DNA of 63,294 nucleotides from a virus, in the IMG/VR virus record IMGVR_UViG_3300032293_001130, positions 1 to 63,294 of that record; one strand, given 5' to 3'. Both the position numbers and the translations under genes were made by a program. Shown in pieces: positions 15,773-25,392 of the stretch. Within the stretch, counting starts at the first letter, position 1; each line of letters opens with the position of its first letter. Under the pieces are notes generated by a model. It was not told the origin of the DNA, did not search any database, and worked only from the letters and a program-made list of their open reading frames with translations.

Positions 15773-18658
15773 TTATCTAGCGTCCTTAATCGTCAATGTA
15801 CCCCAATATGTAGTACCGCCATCATAAGTGATAAACGTCCACAAGTCGCGAGCATTTGCTGTTGTGGTTGCAGGAGGCGCAGTTCCACCAGCCCAATATA
15901 TTGTATTAGACCAAGAAGGAGTATATCCACCAGTTGCATTCTGAATAATTAGAAGGGATATCAATTGTCCAGTTCCAGAATCTGGCGCATTAGTAAACGT
16001 GATTGCTGCAGATGCAGTCAATACCAAACGGAAGTAGTTTGATACAGATAGATCGCAAGTATTCGCACCATTCACATTCGTGTTTGCTTGAATGAAATCT
16101 TTTGCAGACTTGATTGTGAGGTTAGTTCCAATTGCTGTTGTGTTTGCATTAAACTCAATATTGGCTTGAGTAGATCCATTAGCAGTTGCAGAAACATTTA
16201 CTGTTGCAGTATTGTTAAAGTTTAGATTACTCTTAGCAAGAATTGAACCGCCATTAGCATAAACCCAAACTGTGTTCGCAGCAGAGTTGGCTTGACTATA
16301 TGCTCCATTAGCCTGAGCATATGCACCATTGGCTTGGGCATATGCACCATTAGCAGTATCTCTTGCGGTATTTGCCTGGCTATAACCAGCATTTGCTTGA
16401 CCATAGGCATCATTCGCGGTTGTTCGAGCAGTATTGGCTTGTCCGTATGCATCATTTGCAGTTGTGTGAGCGGTATTCGCTTGACCATAAGCGTCGTTTG
16501 CGGTGGTTCTTGCGGTATTTGCTTGGCTGTATGCTGCGTTCGCTTGTCCATATGCAGCATTGGCTTGAGCATATACAACAGTGCCAGGAGGTTCAATGAC
16601 AATGTTACCAACCATTCCAGCATGCACTGTACACTGGTACACATATGTGTTACCTAGAAGTTCATAAGGAACTTTCCAATATAATTTACCACTCACTTTA
16701 CCTTGTGCGTTAGATCCAGTACTGACAGTGCCGTCTGTTGCAACGTGCGTCAGTCCTGTATTATAATTTGCTCCACCATTTGAAACACGGATTACAAATG
16801 GGTGTCCTGCATTATTTAAATTAAATGCAATAGTTTCGCCAGCGCGGATATAAATTGCAGGGTCGTCTACTGTACCATATTGATCAAATCGATATGCTGA
16901 TGCGCCGTTATTCGTCACTGCCAATTCAGTTACAGCTGGCTGATAGTCTGAATTTGCTTGAGCATATGCGCTATTTGCAGTATCTCGTGCAGTATTTGCT
17001 TGACTGTAAGCGGCATTTGCTTGCCCATATGCATTTAGTGCATTTGTTCCAGCTGTGTTAGCAGCACCATATGCGCTGTTAGCAGTATCTCTGGCGGTAT
17101 TTGCCTGATCTCGAGCTGTATTTGCTTGCGTATAAGCATCGTTGGCTTGCCCATATGCATTTAGTGCATTGGTGTTGGCTGTATTGGCAGCACCGTAAGC
17201 ATCATTCGCAGTTGTGCGAGCCGTGTTTGCTTGAGAATATGCATCATTGGCTTGACCGTATGCCGTATTTGCTTGATTTCTGGCAGCATTTGCTTGAGCA
17301 TAAGCATTTAATGCGCTACCAGATCCTGTATTTGCCGCAGCATATGCATCATTAGCGGTAGTGCGTGCAGTATTGGCTTGATCACGAGCAGCATTAGCCT
17401 GACCATAAGCGGTATTGGCTTGATCGTATACAATAACTAAATTTGCTTGAGTTGCAACTGAATTGCCGAGCAACAAAACACTATTCGCATTTAGAATTCC
17501 AAGTCTAACATTGCCAACTCTAAAATTATTATTTGCAATATCAATGACATTATTTGTTGGTTCAGTTTCATAATTGTCAAAGACATAAAATTGATTTTCT
17601 GTCGCTTTTCTAAAGAAGCCTACATGAGTAGTCACGGCATCGCGCGTGATGTGTCCAACAAAACCAATATCCTCTGCGTCACCAGCACTATTTGCTGACA
17701 ACATAATTATAGAGTCATTAACTGACAAGCTGCTGACATTGATCGTCGTTGCATTACCTTGAATAACAAGATTACCAGAAATTGTCAAGTCTCCGCTGAT
17801 AGATCCACCAGAAGTCGACAATTTAGTGTTTGCTGCACCGTAAGCATCATTTGCTGTTGCTCGAGCAGTATTGGCTTGGTCGCGTGCACTATTTGCCTGA
17901 CCGTAAGCGTCATTAGCAGTTCCACGAGCAGTATTGGCTTGCGCATAAGCATTTAGTGCATTAGTGTTAGCAGTGTTGGCACCAGAATATGCATCGTTAG
18001 CAGTGTTTCTTGCAGTATTTGCTTGAGCATAAGCATTTAGTGCATTAGTGTTTGCTGTATTCGCAGCACCATATGCTGCTTGAACAGTAGCAGCTGAAGA
18101 ATCACCGATAGTGATAAACTCAACATTAGCATTTGCGCCATCAGCACTTACTGCTACTTGAATCGTTGTAGTGTTAGCAAAATTAATCTTTTGAGTAGTT
18201 TTTGCAGAGGCGTTATTTGCATAGACTGTAACTTGTGCATTATTTGCGGCGTTGTATGCAGAATTTGCTTGACCATATGCATTTAGTGCATTTGTCCCAG
18301 CAGTATTGGCAGCACCGTAAGCGTCATTCGCGGTCGTGCGAGCAGTGTTTGCTTGGCTATAAGCATCGTTAGCAGTTCCACGAGCAGTATTTGCTTGACT
18401 ATAAGAACCATTAGCAGTATCACGTGCGGTATTGGCTTGTCCGTATGCGTCGTTAGCAGTTCCACGAGCAGTATTTGCTTGAGCATATGCATCGTTAGAG
18501 GTGCTTCCTCCAGATTGTGCAAGCGTAACTAGGTTTACACCATTTGTTAACACAACTGAGGTGACATTTATGGTAGTAGCGTTAACTGTCGCAATCGATG
18601 CAGCAGCATCAATTGTTACGTTACCATAAATTCGTGAGCCGTCTTTTAATTTTGCCAT
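15773..18658 (-). CDS. Tail fibre-like protein: heptad repeats with embedded cupredoxin-type domain
   Basis: A 961-residue presumed fibre or virion protein. Three blocks of seven-residue repeats alternate AYxQANT and ARxTAND, giving an Ala-rich heptad pattern suited to a coiled-coil shaft. Between them, residues ~275-400 form a non-repeat domain (GGSISGDLTISGNLVIQGNA onward) common in marine phage structural proteins. Residues ~575-691 form a cupredoxin-like domain with His619, Cys676, His679 and Met682 arranged as in amicyanin-type blue copper sites. The C-terminal ~170 residues, ending IKDAR, are closely related to the end of the 929-residue fibre. The receptor role is inferred. Confidence 0.75.
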   Translation of the reverse strand: MAKLKDGSRIYGNVTIDAAASIATVNATTINVTSVVLTNGVNLVTLAQSGGSTSNDAYAQANTARGTANDAYGQANTARDTANGSYSQANTARGTANDAYSQANTARTTANDAYGAANTAGTNALNAYGQANSAYNAANNAQVTVYANNASAKTTQKINFANTTTIQVAVSADGANANVEFITIGDSSAATVQAAYGAANTANTNALNAYAQANTARNTANDAYSGANTANTNALNAYAQANTARGTANDAYGQANSARDQANTARATANDAYGAANTKLSTSGGSISGDLTISGNLVIQGNATTINVSSLSVNDSIIMLSANSAGDAEDIGFVGHITRDAVTTHVGFFRKATENQFYVFDNYETEPTNNVIDIANNNFRVGNVRLGILNANSVLLLGNSVATQANLVIVYDQANTAYGQANAARDQANTARTTANDAYAAANTGSGSALNAYAQANAARNQANTAYGQANDAYSQANTARTTANDAYGAANTANTNALNAYGQANDAYTQANTARDQANTARDTANSAYGAANTAGTNALNAYGQANAAYSQANTARDTANSAYAQANSDYQPAVTELAVTNNGASAYRFDQYGTVDDPAIYIRAGETIAFNLNNAGHPFVIRVSNGGANYNTGLTHVATDGTVSTGSNAQGKVSGKLYWKVPYELLGNTYVYQCTVHAGMVGNIVIEPPGTVVYAQANAAYGQANAAYSQANTARTTANDAYGQANTAHTTANDAYGQANTARTTANDAYGQANAGYSQANTARDTANGAYAQANGAYAQANGAYSQANSAANTVWVYANGGSILAKSNLNFNNTATVNVSATANGSTQANIEFNANTTAIGTNLTIKSAKDFIQANTNVNGANTCDLSVSNYFRLVLTASAAITFTNAPDSGTGQLISLLIIQNATGGYTPSWSNTIYWAGGTAPPATTTANARDLWTFITYDGGTTYWGTLTIKDAR
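16270..18500 (-). repeat. Heptad-repeat blocks encoding AYxQANT/ARxTAND
   Basis: Three DNA blocks (about 16270-16570, 16950-17440 and 17830-18490) encode back-to-back seven-residue units alternating AYxQANT and ARxTAND, sometimes with AxTNALN units. The 21- and 42-base periodicity with many near-identical copies makes this region prone to in-frame expansion and contraction. Confidence 0.8.
16585..16935 (-). other. Cupredoxin-like domain inside the 961-residue fibre
   Basis: Residues ~575-691 of the fibre leave the heptad pattern and read as a Greek-key beta domain: DPAIYIRAGETIAFN, NNAGHPFVIRV, a long loop, then TYVYQCTVHAGMVGNIVIE. His619, Cys676, His679 and Met682 supply all four ligands of a type-1 copper centre, with the C-x2-H-x2-M spacing of amicyanin. 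Metal binding is inferred from motif and fold. Confidence 0.75.
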
Positions 18659-18683
18659 TTTTTATTTCTCTAGAAATATTTTA

Positions 18684-18691
18684 TATTTATT
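18684..18691 (-). promoter_or_regulatory. Late promoter-like AATAAATA upstream of the 961-residue fibre
   Basis: The minus strand reads AATAAATA ~26 bases before the fibre ATG in the 53-base gap after the 73-residue gene. Same sequence and spacing as the element before gp19. Confidence 0.5.
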
Positions 18692-18711
18692 TGATGCGTA
18701 GCACATCAAAT

Positions 18712-18933
18712 TTAGTTTAAAGTATAATCATCAATATAATTGGCGACCTGAATCAATCCATTTGCATGAATTCTTTTCGCAAGTCCGCCACTAATTGGAC
18801 TAATAGTCACTTCATCAAATTCCGCAGCAAAATATGATGTGTCATTTGCTGAGACAGCCGACCCAGTTACTTCATCTAACTCACCCTTTACTAAAAGGAT
18901 TCCTGTGTTATCAAGTTTTTCTGTAATTGCCAT
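18712..18933 (-). CDS. Small putative virion protein
   Basis: A 73-residue protein, unrecognised. It looks like a small beta-rich domain (GILLVKGELDEV, then a repeated EVTG/EVTI pattern) with no signal peptide or membrane segment. It lies one base downstream of the collagen-like gene and just upstream of the fibre promoter, so it is probably co-expressed with the fibre proteins and may be a tip or adaptor subunit. Function unknown. Confidence 0.55.
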   Translation of the reverse strand: MAITEKLDNTGILLVKGELDEVTGSAVSANDTSYFAAEFDEVTISPISGGLAKRIHANGLIQVANYIDDYTLN

Positions 18934-18934
18934 A

Positions 18935-21900
18935 TTATAAGAATACCGTATCTAATGTTCCAGTTCCTGTATTATAGTATACAACAACCTTTACAACCCC
19001 AGTCGTATTTGCATATGCAACATTATTTGCAGCAACAATCGTATTTGATGTGAGAGTGCTTGTTGTTTTTGCAAATGTTAAGTTCGAGCTTGCTCCAACA
19101 TTACCGCCATCATTGAATATGACTTGCGTATCAGATCCAGCAACAGGACCAGTTGGACCCTGTGGACCAGTAACACCCTGCGGACCTTGAGGACCCTGTG
19201 GACCTGTTGCACCTTGCGGTCCTTGTGGACCCTGTGGACCTTGAGGACCGACTTCGCCAGTTGAACCGATTGGTCCTTGTGGTCCTTGTGGACCAGTCAC
19301 ACCTTGTGGACCTTGTGGTCCTTGCGGTCCAGTCACACCTTGTGGTCCTTGTGGTCCTTGAGGACCTGTATCACCAGTGACGCCCTGAGGACCTTGAGGA
19401 CCTTGAGGACCAGTCACTGAGTTTCCTTGAGGACCTTGCGGTCCTTGTGGACCTTGAGGACCTTGAGGACCGACTTCGCCTTGAAGACCTTGTGGTCCCT
19501 GTGGACCTTGCGGACCAGTGTTACCAACCACGCCTTGTGGTCCTTGAGGACCAGTTGCGCCTTGTGGACCCTGAGGACCAGTATCGCCTGTGTCGCCCTG
19601 TGGACCTTGTGGACCTGTATTGCCTTGCGGACCTTGTGGTCCTAGATCACCTTGCGGTCCTTGTGGTCCTGTTGAACCAGCAGCACCTTGTGGACCTTGC
19701 GGACCTTGTGGACCAGTGATTGAATTTCCTTGTGGACCTTGAGGACCTTGTGGACCAGTATCACCAGTTACACCCTGCGGACCTTGCGGACCCTGTGGTC
19801 CAGTGTTTCCGTTTGTTCCATTTGTTCCTGCTGGACCCTGTGGTCCTTGAGGACCAGTGCTACCTTGAGCACCTTGTGGTCCTTGCGGTCCTTGTGGACC
19901 AGTATCGCCTTGAGGACCTTGTGGACCAGTGCTACCTTGAACACCTTGTGGACCCTGAGGACCTTGAGGACCAACAACACCTTGTGGTCCTTGTGGACCA
20001 GTAGATCCTTGTGGTCCTTGTGGACCCTGTGGACCTGTATCGCCTGTGACTCCTTGAGGACCTTGTGGACCTTGTGGACCAGCTGAACCTGTTGCACCTT
20101 GAGGACCTTGTGGTCCTTGTGGTCCTTGTGGTCCAGCATTACCTTGTGGACCAGTTGGACCAGTTGAACCTTGAGGACCGTGTGGACCAGTTGGACCCTG
20201 TGGACCAGTATTGCCTTGAGTGCCTTGTGGACCTTGAGGACCAACAATCGCACCAGCATCGATCCAACTTGAACCATTCCACACATATAAGTGACCGTCA
20301 GCTGTTACAATATAAGCATCACCATCACTTGCACCACCAGGAAGATTTCCAACTGTAGCAACTGTACCAAGAACTGTGATGCCAGAACCTTGCGCGCCAG
20401 ATGGACCAGATGGTCCTTGCGGACCAATTACGCCTTGTGGACCTTGAGGACCTGCAGTACCTTGTGCACCTTGAGGACCCTGTGGACCCTGTGGACCAAG
20501 AGCACCCTGTGGACCCTGCGGACCATTATCGCCTGTATCACCCTTTGGACCTTGCGGACCAATCGCACCCTGCGGACCTTGTGGACCAGTAACGCCTTGT
20601 GGACCTTGAGGACCAGCTGAACCAGTTGCCCCCTGAGGACCTTGAGGACCTTGAGGACCAGTATCACCTGTATCACCCTTCGGACCCTGTGGACCAATTG
20701 AACCCTGAGGACCTTGAGGACCTAAACTGCCAAGTGGACCTTGTGGTCCCTGTGGACCTTGTGGTCCTGTTGAACCAGCAGCACCTTGTGGACCTTGTGG
20801 ACCAGTCGATCCTGCTGTGCCTTGTGGACCTTGTGGTCCCTGTGGACCTGCTGCACCTTGTGGACCCTGTGGACCAGTCGATCCAGCTGCACCCTGTGGA
20901 CCTTGAGGACCAATGACACCTTGTGGACCTTGAGGACCTTGCGGACCTTGAGGACCAGTGACGCCTTGTGGACCTTGTGGACCTATATCACCCTGTGCAC
21001 CTTGTGGACCAGCAACACCTTGTGGACCCTGTGGACCCTGTGGACCAGTAGAACCTGTTGAGCCTTGTGGTCCTTGTGGACCTTGAGGACCTTGAGGACC
21101 TTGAGGACCAACAATTGGTCCAGAATCGATCCAACTTGAACCATTCCACACATATAAGTGTCCGTCTGCAGTTACGATATATGCATCACCGACTGCAGCA
21201 CCGCCTGGAAGATTACCTACAGTTGCAACAGTTCCTTTTACCGTAATTCCTGAGCCAGCTGGACCTTGAGGTCCTTGTGGACCTTGAGGACCTTGCGGAC
21301 CTGTTGAGCCAGTCACACCCTGTGGTCCTTGTGGACCCTGTGGACCCTGTGGACCAGTAGAACCTGTTGAGCCTTGTGGACCTTGAGGACCAGTAGATCC
21401 TTGTGGTCCAGCAACACCTTGAGGACCTTGAGGACCCTGAGGTCCAGTCGAACCAGCAGCACCTTGTGGACCTTGTGGACCCTGTGGACCAGTCGATCCT
21501 GCTGTGCCTTGTGGACCTTGTGGTCCCTGTGGACCTTGTGGTCCTGTTGAACCAGCAGCACCTTGTGGACCCTGTGGACCTGCTGCACCTTGTGGACCTT
21601 GTGGACCAGTCGATCCAGCTGCACCCTGTGGACCTTGAGGACCAGTCGAACCAGCAGCACCCTGTGGTCCCTGTGGACCTTGTGGTCCTGTTGAACCAGC
21701 AGCACCTTGTGGACCCTGTGGACCTGCTGCGCCCTGTGGACCCTGCGGACCAGTAGAACCAGCAGCACCTTGAGGACCTTGCGGACCAGTCGATCCAGCT
21801 GCGCCTTGTGGTCCTTGAGGTCCTGTTGAACCAGCTGCACCCTGCGGTCCCTGTGGACCTTGCGGACCACCAGCCTGACCCTGTATACCTTGTGCACCAG

Positions 21901-21982
21901 TTGGTCCTTGTGGACCCTGTGGACCCTGTGGACCTCTTAATCCTTGAGAACCACGACCTGTCGAAACTCTAACTGTTGTCAT
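18935..21982 (-). CDS. Collagen-like phage fibre protein
   Basis: A 1015-residue protein made mostly of Gly-X-Y triplets, overwhelmingly Gly-Pro-Gln with Gly-Ala-Ala, Gly-Ser-Thr, Gly-Asp-Thr and Gly-Val-Thr variants, expected to form collagen triple helices. Two nearly identical ~50-residue non-collagen domains (residues ~242-292 and ~529-580, containing [20 protein letters not shown]) interrupt the rods. The C-terminal ~70 residues ([20 protein letters not shown] onward) are a globular trimerisation or tip domain of a type common in phage fibres. A short positively charged N-terminus precedes the first triplet. Its start overlaps the stop of the 111-residue gene (ATGA), suggesting coupled synthesis of anchor and fibre. 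Confidence 0.9.
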   Translation of the reverse strand: MTTVRVSTGRGSQGLRGPQGPQGPQGPTGAQGIQGQAGGPQGPQGPQGAAGSTGPQGPQGAAGSTGPQGPQGAAGSTGPQGPQGAAGPQGPQGAAGSTGPQGPQGPQGAAGSTGPQGPQGAAGSTGPQGPQGAAGPQGPQGAAGSTGPQGPQGPQGPQGTAGSTGPQGPQGPQGAAGSTGPQGPQGPQGVAGPQGSTGPQGPQGSTGSTGPQGPQGPQGPQGVTGSTGPQGPQGPQGPQGPAGSGITVKGTVATVGNLPGGAAVGDAYIVTADGHLYVWNGSSWIDSGPIVGPQGPQGPQGPQGPQGSTGSTGPQGPQGPQGVAGPQGAQGDIGPQGPQGVTGPQGPQGPQGPQGVIGPQGPQGAAGSTGPQGPQGAAGPQGPQGPQGTAGSTGPQGPQGAAGSTGPQGPQGPQGPLGSLGPQGPQGSIGPQGPKGDTGDTGPQGPQGPQGATGSAGPQGPQGVTGPQGPQGAIGPQGPKGDTGDNGPQGPQGALGPQGPQGPQGAQGTAGPQGPQGVIGPQGPSGPSGAQGSGITVLGTVATVGNLPGGASDGDAYIVTADGHLYVWNGSSWIDAGAIVGPQGPQGTQGNTGPQGPTGPHGPQGSTGPTGPQGNAGPQGPQGPQGPQGATGSAGPQGPQGPQGVTGDTGPQGPQGPQGSTGPQGPQGVVGPQGPQGPQGVQGSTGPQGPQGDTGPQGPQGPQGAQGSTGPQGPQGPAGTNGTNGNTGPQGPQGPQGVTGDTGPQGPQGPQGNSITGPQGPQGPQGAAGSTGPQGPQGDLGPQGPQGNTGPQGPQGDTGDTGPQGPQGATGPQGPQGVVGNTGPQGPQGPQGLQGEVGPQGPQGPQGPQGPQGNSVTGPQGPQGPQGVTGDTGPQGPQGPQGVTGPQGPQGPQGVTGPQGPQGPIGSTGEVGPQGPQGPQGPQGATGPQGPQGPQGVTGPQGPTGPVAGSDTQVIFNDGGNVGASSNLTFAKTTSTLTSNTIVAANNVAYANTTGVVKVVVYYNTGTGTLDTVFL
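19139..21950 (-). repeat. Nine-base collagen (Gly-Pro-Gln) repeat tract
   Basis: About 2.8 kb of imperfect nine-base repeats coding mostly Gly-Pro-Gln on the minus strand, broken twice (near 20240-20395 and 21106-21260) by the duplicated non-collagen domain. Codon variants (GGA/GGT, CCT/CCA, CAA/CAG) are shuffled between copies. The complement generates several long spurious reading frames on both strands. Confidence 0.9.
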
Positions 21983-22314
21983 TTAGTTACCTGCGGATTA
22001 ACTGTGATGATGCCCTCAACAAGTCTTGTTGCGACATTAGCATTATCGATTTGTTTGACATCAAACAAATAACGACCTGCTTTAATATTCGAGGTTGTTG
22101 CCGCATTAAGGCTTAAAAAAACGTTCCCATTTGCAGCGTCGAGAATGGTCACAGCTAGATTTGCTGTGACGCCAGATGAATAAAAGGATTTTCTTATGGA
22201 CGAAGAAAACGTGTAATTCGTCACGTTTATGACTGATCCGTCATCTTGAGTCAAGTCCAAATCAAAATTGAAATCAGTTCCTTGATCCAGATCTAATTCT
22301 ATAAATTGAGCCAT
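21979..22314 (-). CDS. Small beta-sandwich virion protein (fibre-anchor candidate)
   Basis: A 111-residue protein with repeated beta-strand patterning ([23 protein letters not shown]; then a [12 protein letters not shown] segment; then [12 protein letters not shown] near the end), reminiscent of the Ig-like BppU/adaptor domains found beside phage fibre genes. No exact family was assigned. It has its own perfect TATAAATA late element and its stop overlaps the collagen-like gene by four bases. This pairing suggests that it attaches or nucleates the collagen fibre. Function inferred. Confidence 0.6.
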   Translation of the reverse strand: MAQFIELDLDQGTDFNFDLDLTQDDGSVINVTNYTFSSSIRKSFYSSGVTANLAVTILDAANGNVFLSLNAATTSNIKAGRYLFDVKQIDNANVATRLVEGIITVNPQVTK

Positions 22315-22338
22315 TGGAATATCCTATTATTATTGCTC

Positions 22339-22346
22339 TATTTATA
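22339..22346 (-). promoter_or_regulatory. Late promoter element TATAAATA upstream of the collagen operon
   Basis: An exact TATAAATA on the minus strand ~25 bases before the ATG of the 111-residue protein, the same placement as the element before gp22. It would drive the 111-residue gene, the collagen-like gene and the 73-residue gene. The 70-base gap around it contains no gene. Confidence 0.75.
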
Positions 22347-22384
22347 AAATAGGAGTCCACACCAGAGCAGAGTAATATTTAATA

Positions 22385-22942
22385 CTAATTCTCTTCGATA
22401 AAGATCACTGTTACTGGGCTGGAGTTGGCGGTAATCGAATGTGTTAAGGTGTTCCCAGCCATTTGACCATACCCAAAACTCATTCCAGAAGTTTCAGGAG
22501 TGATTTCGACGTTATCTTTTTTGTAGGAAAACTCTGATCCATAAACATACAAAAAGGATCGTTTGTTAGTCGTTTTTGTGATTTCTTCGTTAACGATCTT
22601 CGCAGCACTAAAGGTAATCTGAGAAAAGGTCGTATTAATTAGAGAAATTCTTACAAAGATATCATCATCGGAGCGCGTATAAGCCTGCACAGGTTTATCA
22701 TAGATCCATGGATCGACATAAGAACTCCATGTATTTGAGTATGGATTGGTGTGCGTTTGAACTGCACCATCTTGGTACTCTGTTCTTATATTACCATTGA
22801 TAACGAGAAATAAATGGTTTGTATTTGAAGGAAAATGCTGCCACAAACCAGAAGTTCCACTCAGAGGAATTAGACACCCTTCGTTCGGGCAACCAACACC
22901 TTTAGTATATTTTGAAAAAGATATTTTTGTATTAGATGCCAT
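22385..22942 (-). CDS. Unrecognised protein, probable small virion protein
   Basis: A 185-residue protein without a recognised family. It is predicted to be mainly beta strands with many Ser/Thr/Asn residues; two nearby cysteines (GCPNEGC) lie near the N-terminus. A segment resembling a cupin/jelly-roll strand (HLFLVINGNIRTEYQDG) and a C-terminal strand TVIFIEEN are visible. It sits one base from the GT60-like gene and just before the collagen operon promoter, so it is likely late-expressed and structural. This rests on context only. Confidence 0.5.
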   Translation of the reverse strand: MASNTKISFSKYTKGVGCPNEGCLIPLSGTSGLWQHFPSNTNHLFLVINGNIRTEYQDGAVQTHTNPYSNTWSSYVDPWIYDKPVQAYTRSDDDIFVRISLINTTFSQITFSAAKIVNEEITKTTNKRSFLYVYGSEFSYKKDNVEITPETSGMSFGYGQMAGNTLTHSITANSSPVTVIFIEEN

Positions 22943-22943
22943 T

Positions 22944-23897
22944 TTACTCTTTATTCGGGATTTCCCAATCGATCTCTACGTCTGGTTTAATATGGCGAGA
23001 AATTGCGCGTTCCTCTAATTTCCTATTTATATAATCGACTCCTGTGTGTTTTCGAAACTCTTCCAGCTTGGCTTCGTCGACAGAATAGATAAAGTTACTG
23101 AGTTCTTTCTCAGATCGTTTCTTATTCATATTCAATCGTCTTGCATCGACCACTGGATTGACAGTCTGTTTAGTCTCGTGATTCGCAGAACGAAGATAAT
23201 GATAAACCTTCGCGCGTCTCATATGATAAATGCTATACCCCTTGAGGAAGGAAGTAAGAGCAAACATCTGTTCTTCGCCTTCGAAGAAGATATTTGTATT
23301 ATACCCAACTTCCTTCACCCATTTTGCTGGAGCAAAGAAGTTACCAGCGCAGATATGGCGAGAGGGACTTACTACATCTCGAGCAGGAACCCATGGACCA
23401 TGAGCGTGTAGTCTCATGTTTTTATCAAACTGATAATATCCAAGATTCACTGAGATGTCATCGGTCAATGTATGCTTGGTAATTCGATCACCATCAAGAT
23501 CAAAGTTTTTAGTTCCACATGTTAGAATAACTCGATCATGTCCTGCAACTTTACACGCATGCAAATAATCTAGAATTAGATAATGATCCCACCCCTTATC
23601 AAAGAGCATGTGAGAGTCGATTTGATACTGAAACTCTTCTTCATAGATCTGCATTGAATTAATAGAACGCGCCCAAACAACACCATCAGAAAATTCTGGA
23701 TCAATTCTTTTATATCGAATGTTTGTCTTTTTTACCAGATCTGGTGCTTTGGTTTGTAAACTATCTGCAAGAGATGTTTGCTCAAAAACACCATAGACAA
23801 TCTCATTTCTGCCTGACTCATTTTCAATCAGACTTTCGATTGTAGGCAATAGAAGTTTATCTCTATATGAGCAAACGTTTACAAATATCTTTTTCAT
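22944..23897 (-). CDS. GT60-like (Skp1 GnT-type) N-acetylglucosaminyltransferase
   Basis: A 317-residue protein resembling family GT60 (Pfam GlcNAc), whose eukaryotic founder adds GlcNAc to hydroxyproline of Skp1. Visible motifs in order are IFVNVCSYRD (residues 4-13), VYGVFEQTS, the metal-binding QIDSHMLF (92-99, Asp94/His96) followed by GWDHYLI, CAGNFFAP (~183-190), FFEGEEQM (204-211) and FLKGYSIY (217-224), matching the family's conserved blocks. Its stop overlaps nothing downstream, but its start overlaps the DUF6065-like gene by four bases. A donor of UDP-GlcNAc is family knowledge; the acceptor in this phage is unknown. Confidence 0.75.
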   Translation of the reverse strand: MKKIFVNVCSYRDKLLLPTIESLIENESGRNEIVYGVFEQTSLADSLQTKAPDLVKKTNIRYKRIDPEFSDGVVWARSINSMQIYEEEFQYQIDSHMLFDKGWDHYLILDYLHACKVAGHDRVILTCGTKNFDLDGDRITKHTLTDDISVNLGYYQFDKNMRLHAHGPWVPARDVVSPSRHICAGNFFAPAKWVKEVGYNTNIFFEGEEQMFALTSFLKGYSIYHMRRAKVYHYLRSANHETKQTVNPVVDARRLNMNKKRSEKELSNFIYSVDEAKLEEFRKHTGVDYINRKLEERAISRHIKPDVEIDWEIPNKE

Positions 23898-24634
23898 ACA
23901 TCTTTTACCAGTTTAAATTTTTTACGGATCATGTAATACTTTCTGTAGAAATTCTTTTCATGAAACCACTTTAATGTCTTATTGTAATCATTTTCTTCTC
24001 TTGTCGCAGGACCATAAGAAGCAACAATGTCTTTATTTGTTATAAATGGAATGACATGCAAAAGAGGGTCACCAGCCTTAATTTCTATTTCACATGGACG
24101 TTTTGGGGCGCAAATGAAATTTACTGTACCAAATCCTTTATAGTCTACTATTCCTGGATACACATATAAATCGTCTAGAAAATTGCTATGGAAGTATGCA
24201 GGGAGCAACAAACAAGAGACGTTTTTATTAGAATTAATTTTCCATGGACCAGGAAAATTTAAGATACTATATTTAACTCCACCATTGATTTCAAAAAGAC
24301 CATCTGTAATAGCAGGATCCATATTTTGGGGTTGTTTTAGTGTTGTGCTTCTTTTTTGATTGTCTTCACCAACAGAACCTACAACTCCCATAAATCCAGC
24401 TTTGTTTGCTTTGATATGAATATTGCTCCATGCAGGAATAATATAACCTAAACGAGCATAATCATGCATTCCTGGACAACCAGGAAATTTATATTCTCCA
24501 TATTTGTTTTCTTGAAATTCTTTAAGAGGCTTGATATCTTTTGCTAATACTGGTGGATAATGTGGATATACAATTCCTTCTGCAACATCAAGAAATTTAA
24601 AATCAATATCATCTTTCTTAAACCAATTAAACAT
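23894..24634 (-). CDS. DUF6065-like protein, copy 1
   Basis: A 246-residue protein of the DUF6065 type, found in phages and bacteria near sugar-modifying genes. The signature order is: a Pro-rich N-terminal strand, a helix, a PGM-like turn, GYIIPAWSNIHI, a long beta core with FPGPWKINS, LLLPAYFH, YPGIVDYKGFGTVNF, then IEIKAGDPLLHVIPF. It resembles a double-stranded beta-helix (cupin/oxygenase) architecture, but no complete HxD...H metal triad could be assigned. It is a paralogue of the adjacent 24637-25392 product. Molecular function unknown. Confidence 0.6.
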   Translation of the reverse strand: MFNWFKKDDIDFKFLDVAEGIVYPHYPPVLAKDIKPLKEFQENKYGEYKFPGCPGMHDYARLGYIIPAWSNIHIKANKAGFMGVVGSVGEDNQKRSTTLKQPQNMDPAITDGLFEINGGVKYSILNFPGPWKINSNKNVSCLLLPAYFHSNFLDDLYVYPGIVDYKGFGTVNFICAPKRPCEIEIKAGDPLLHVIPFITNKDIVASYGPATREENDYNKTLKWFHEKNFYRKYYMIRKKFKLVKDV

Positions 24635-24636
24635 GA

Positions 24637-25392
24637 TTAATCCCTCTTTCTCAACTCATAGGTATAGTGATGAGTTCTAGTATCTTGTCGTCTTCGCAAT
24701 TTTTGCAATTCCATGGCTTCTTTTTTCGTCATCTTACGAATAGGCGGTTTTTTCGGAAAAGAATTTCTTTTTACAGGTATTGCTGTGACCATAGGAGTGC
24801 CTGCAGGTATATGTATATCTGCATCATAGATGTTCAATACAGCAGGAAAATTCACAACGTTGTTATAAACGTCAGTGTCAACAAATCCACTTAAACAAGT
24901 AAATGGTTGTGCAAAATGATTGAATGGAGGTGTGAATAGAATAGACCAACCTGGTGCTGTCTTTATATGCCAATAATTTATAAATTTTAATGCGTTTCCA
25001 TGTTTAAATCCGAGTTTATTATTTCCACCAAGTTGCATTGCATCATGAAACTCGCAAACTTTTAATCCTGGAGGATTGGTTACATGTATTTGAGTATTAT
25101 CGTGGTTGCTCATGATATGAAGGTCTGCTGCAAGGGGAATTGTGTATCCAAGAGACATTGCATCTAGCATTGGCAAACACTTTTTTGCCGTCATATTTTT
25201 ATTGCCAAATTGATCTCTTTGATTATCTGCAGCCCCATAAGCAGGACTTAAATCTTTAAACCATTCTGGAAGATTTTTGACTGCTGATCTCGGTTCAGGA
25301 ATGACCTCAATTAAATCTGGTGTTGTATAAAACTCAATGATATCATTACCCCAGAACTTCACCAATTTTTTAAAATTCATATTAATAACCAA
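24637..25392 (-). CDS. DUF6065-like protein, copy 2
   Basis: A 251-residue paralogue of the neighbouring DUF6065-like protein, with the same order of elements: NLPEWFKDL, CLPMLDAMSLGYTIPLAADLHI, HIKTAPGWSILFTPPFNH, SGFVDTDVYNNVVNFPAVL, then IHIPAGTPMVTAIPV. The basic C-terminal 35 residues are extra. The start could be a TTG at 25392, which has an AAGGG ribosome site 8 bases upstream, or an ATG at 25380 without one; the TTG is preferred. It lies between copy 1 and the prolyl-hydroxylase-like gene. Function unknown, probably linked to the same modification pathway. Confidence 0.6.
   Translation of the reverse strand: MVINMNFKKLVKFWGNDIIEFYTTPDLIEVIPEPRSAVKNLPEWFKDLSPAYGAADNQRDQFGNKNMTAKKCLPMLDAMSLGYTIPLAADLHIMSNHDNTQIHVTNPPGLKVCEFHDAMQLGGNNKLGFKHGNALKFINYWHIKTAPGWSILFTPPFNHFAQPFTCLSGFVDTDVYNNVVNFPAVLNIYDADIHIPAGTPMVTAIPVKRNSFPKKPPIRKMTKKEAMELQKLRRRQDTRTHHYTYELRKRD

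Noticed and set aside
19198-21756. Long plus-strand and other-frame reading frames across the collagen gene
   Set aside because: They are repeat shadows (DLxDLVDQ- and LWTLRT-type strings) of the Gly-Pro-Gln tract with no ribosome sites and no independent composition.
19139-21950. CRISPR-like regular DNA repeats
   Set aside because: The nine-base repeats are in-frame codons of a collagen-like protein, with no unique spacers or palindromic repeat units.
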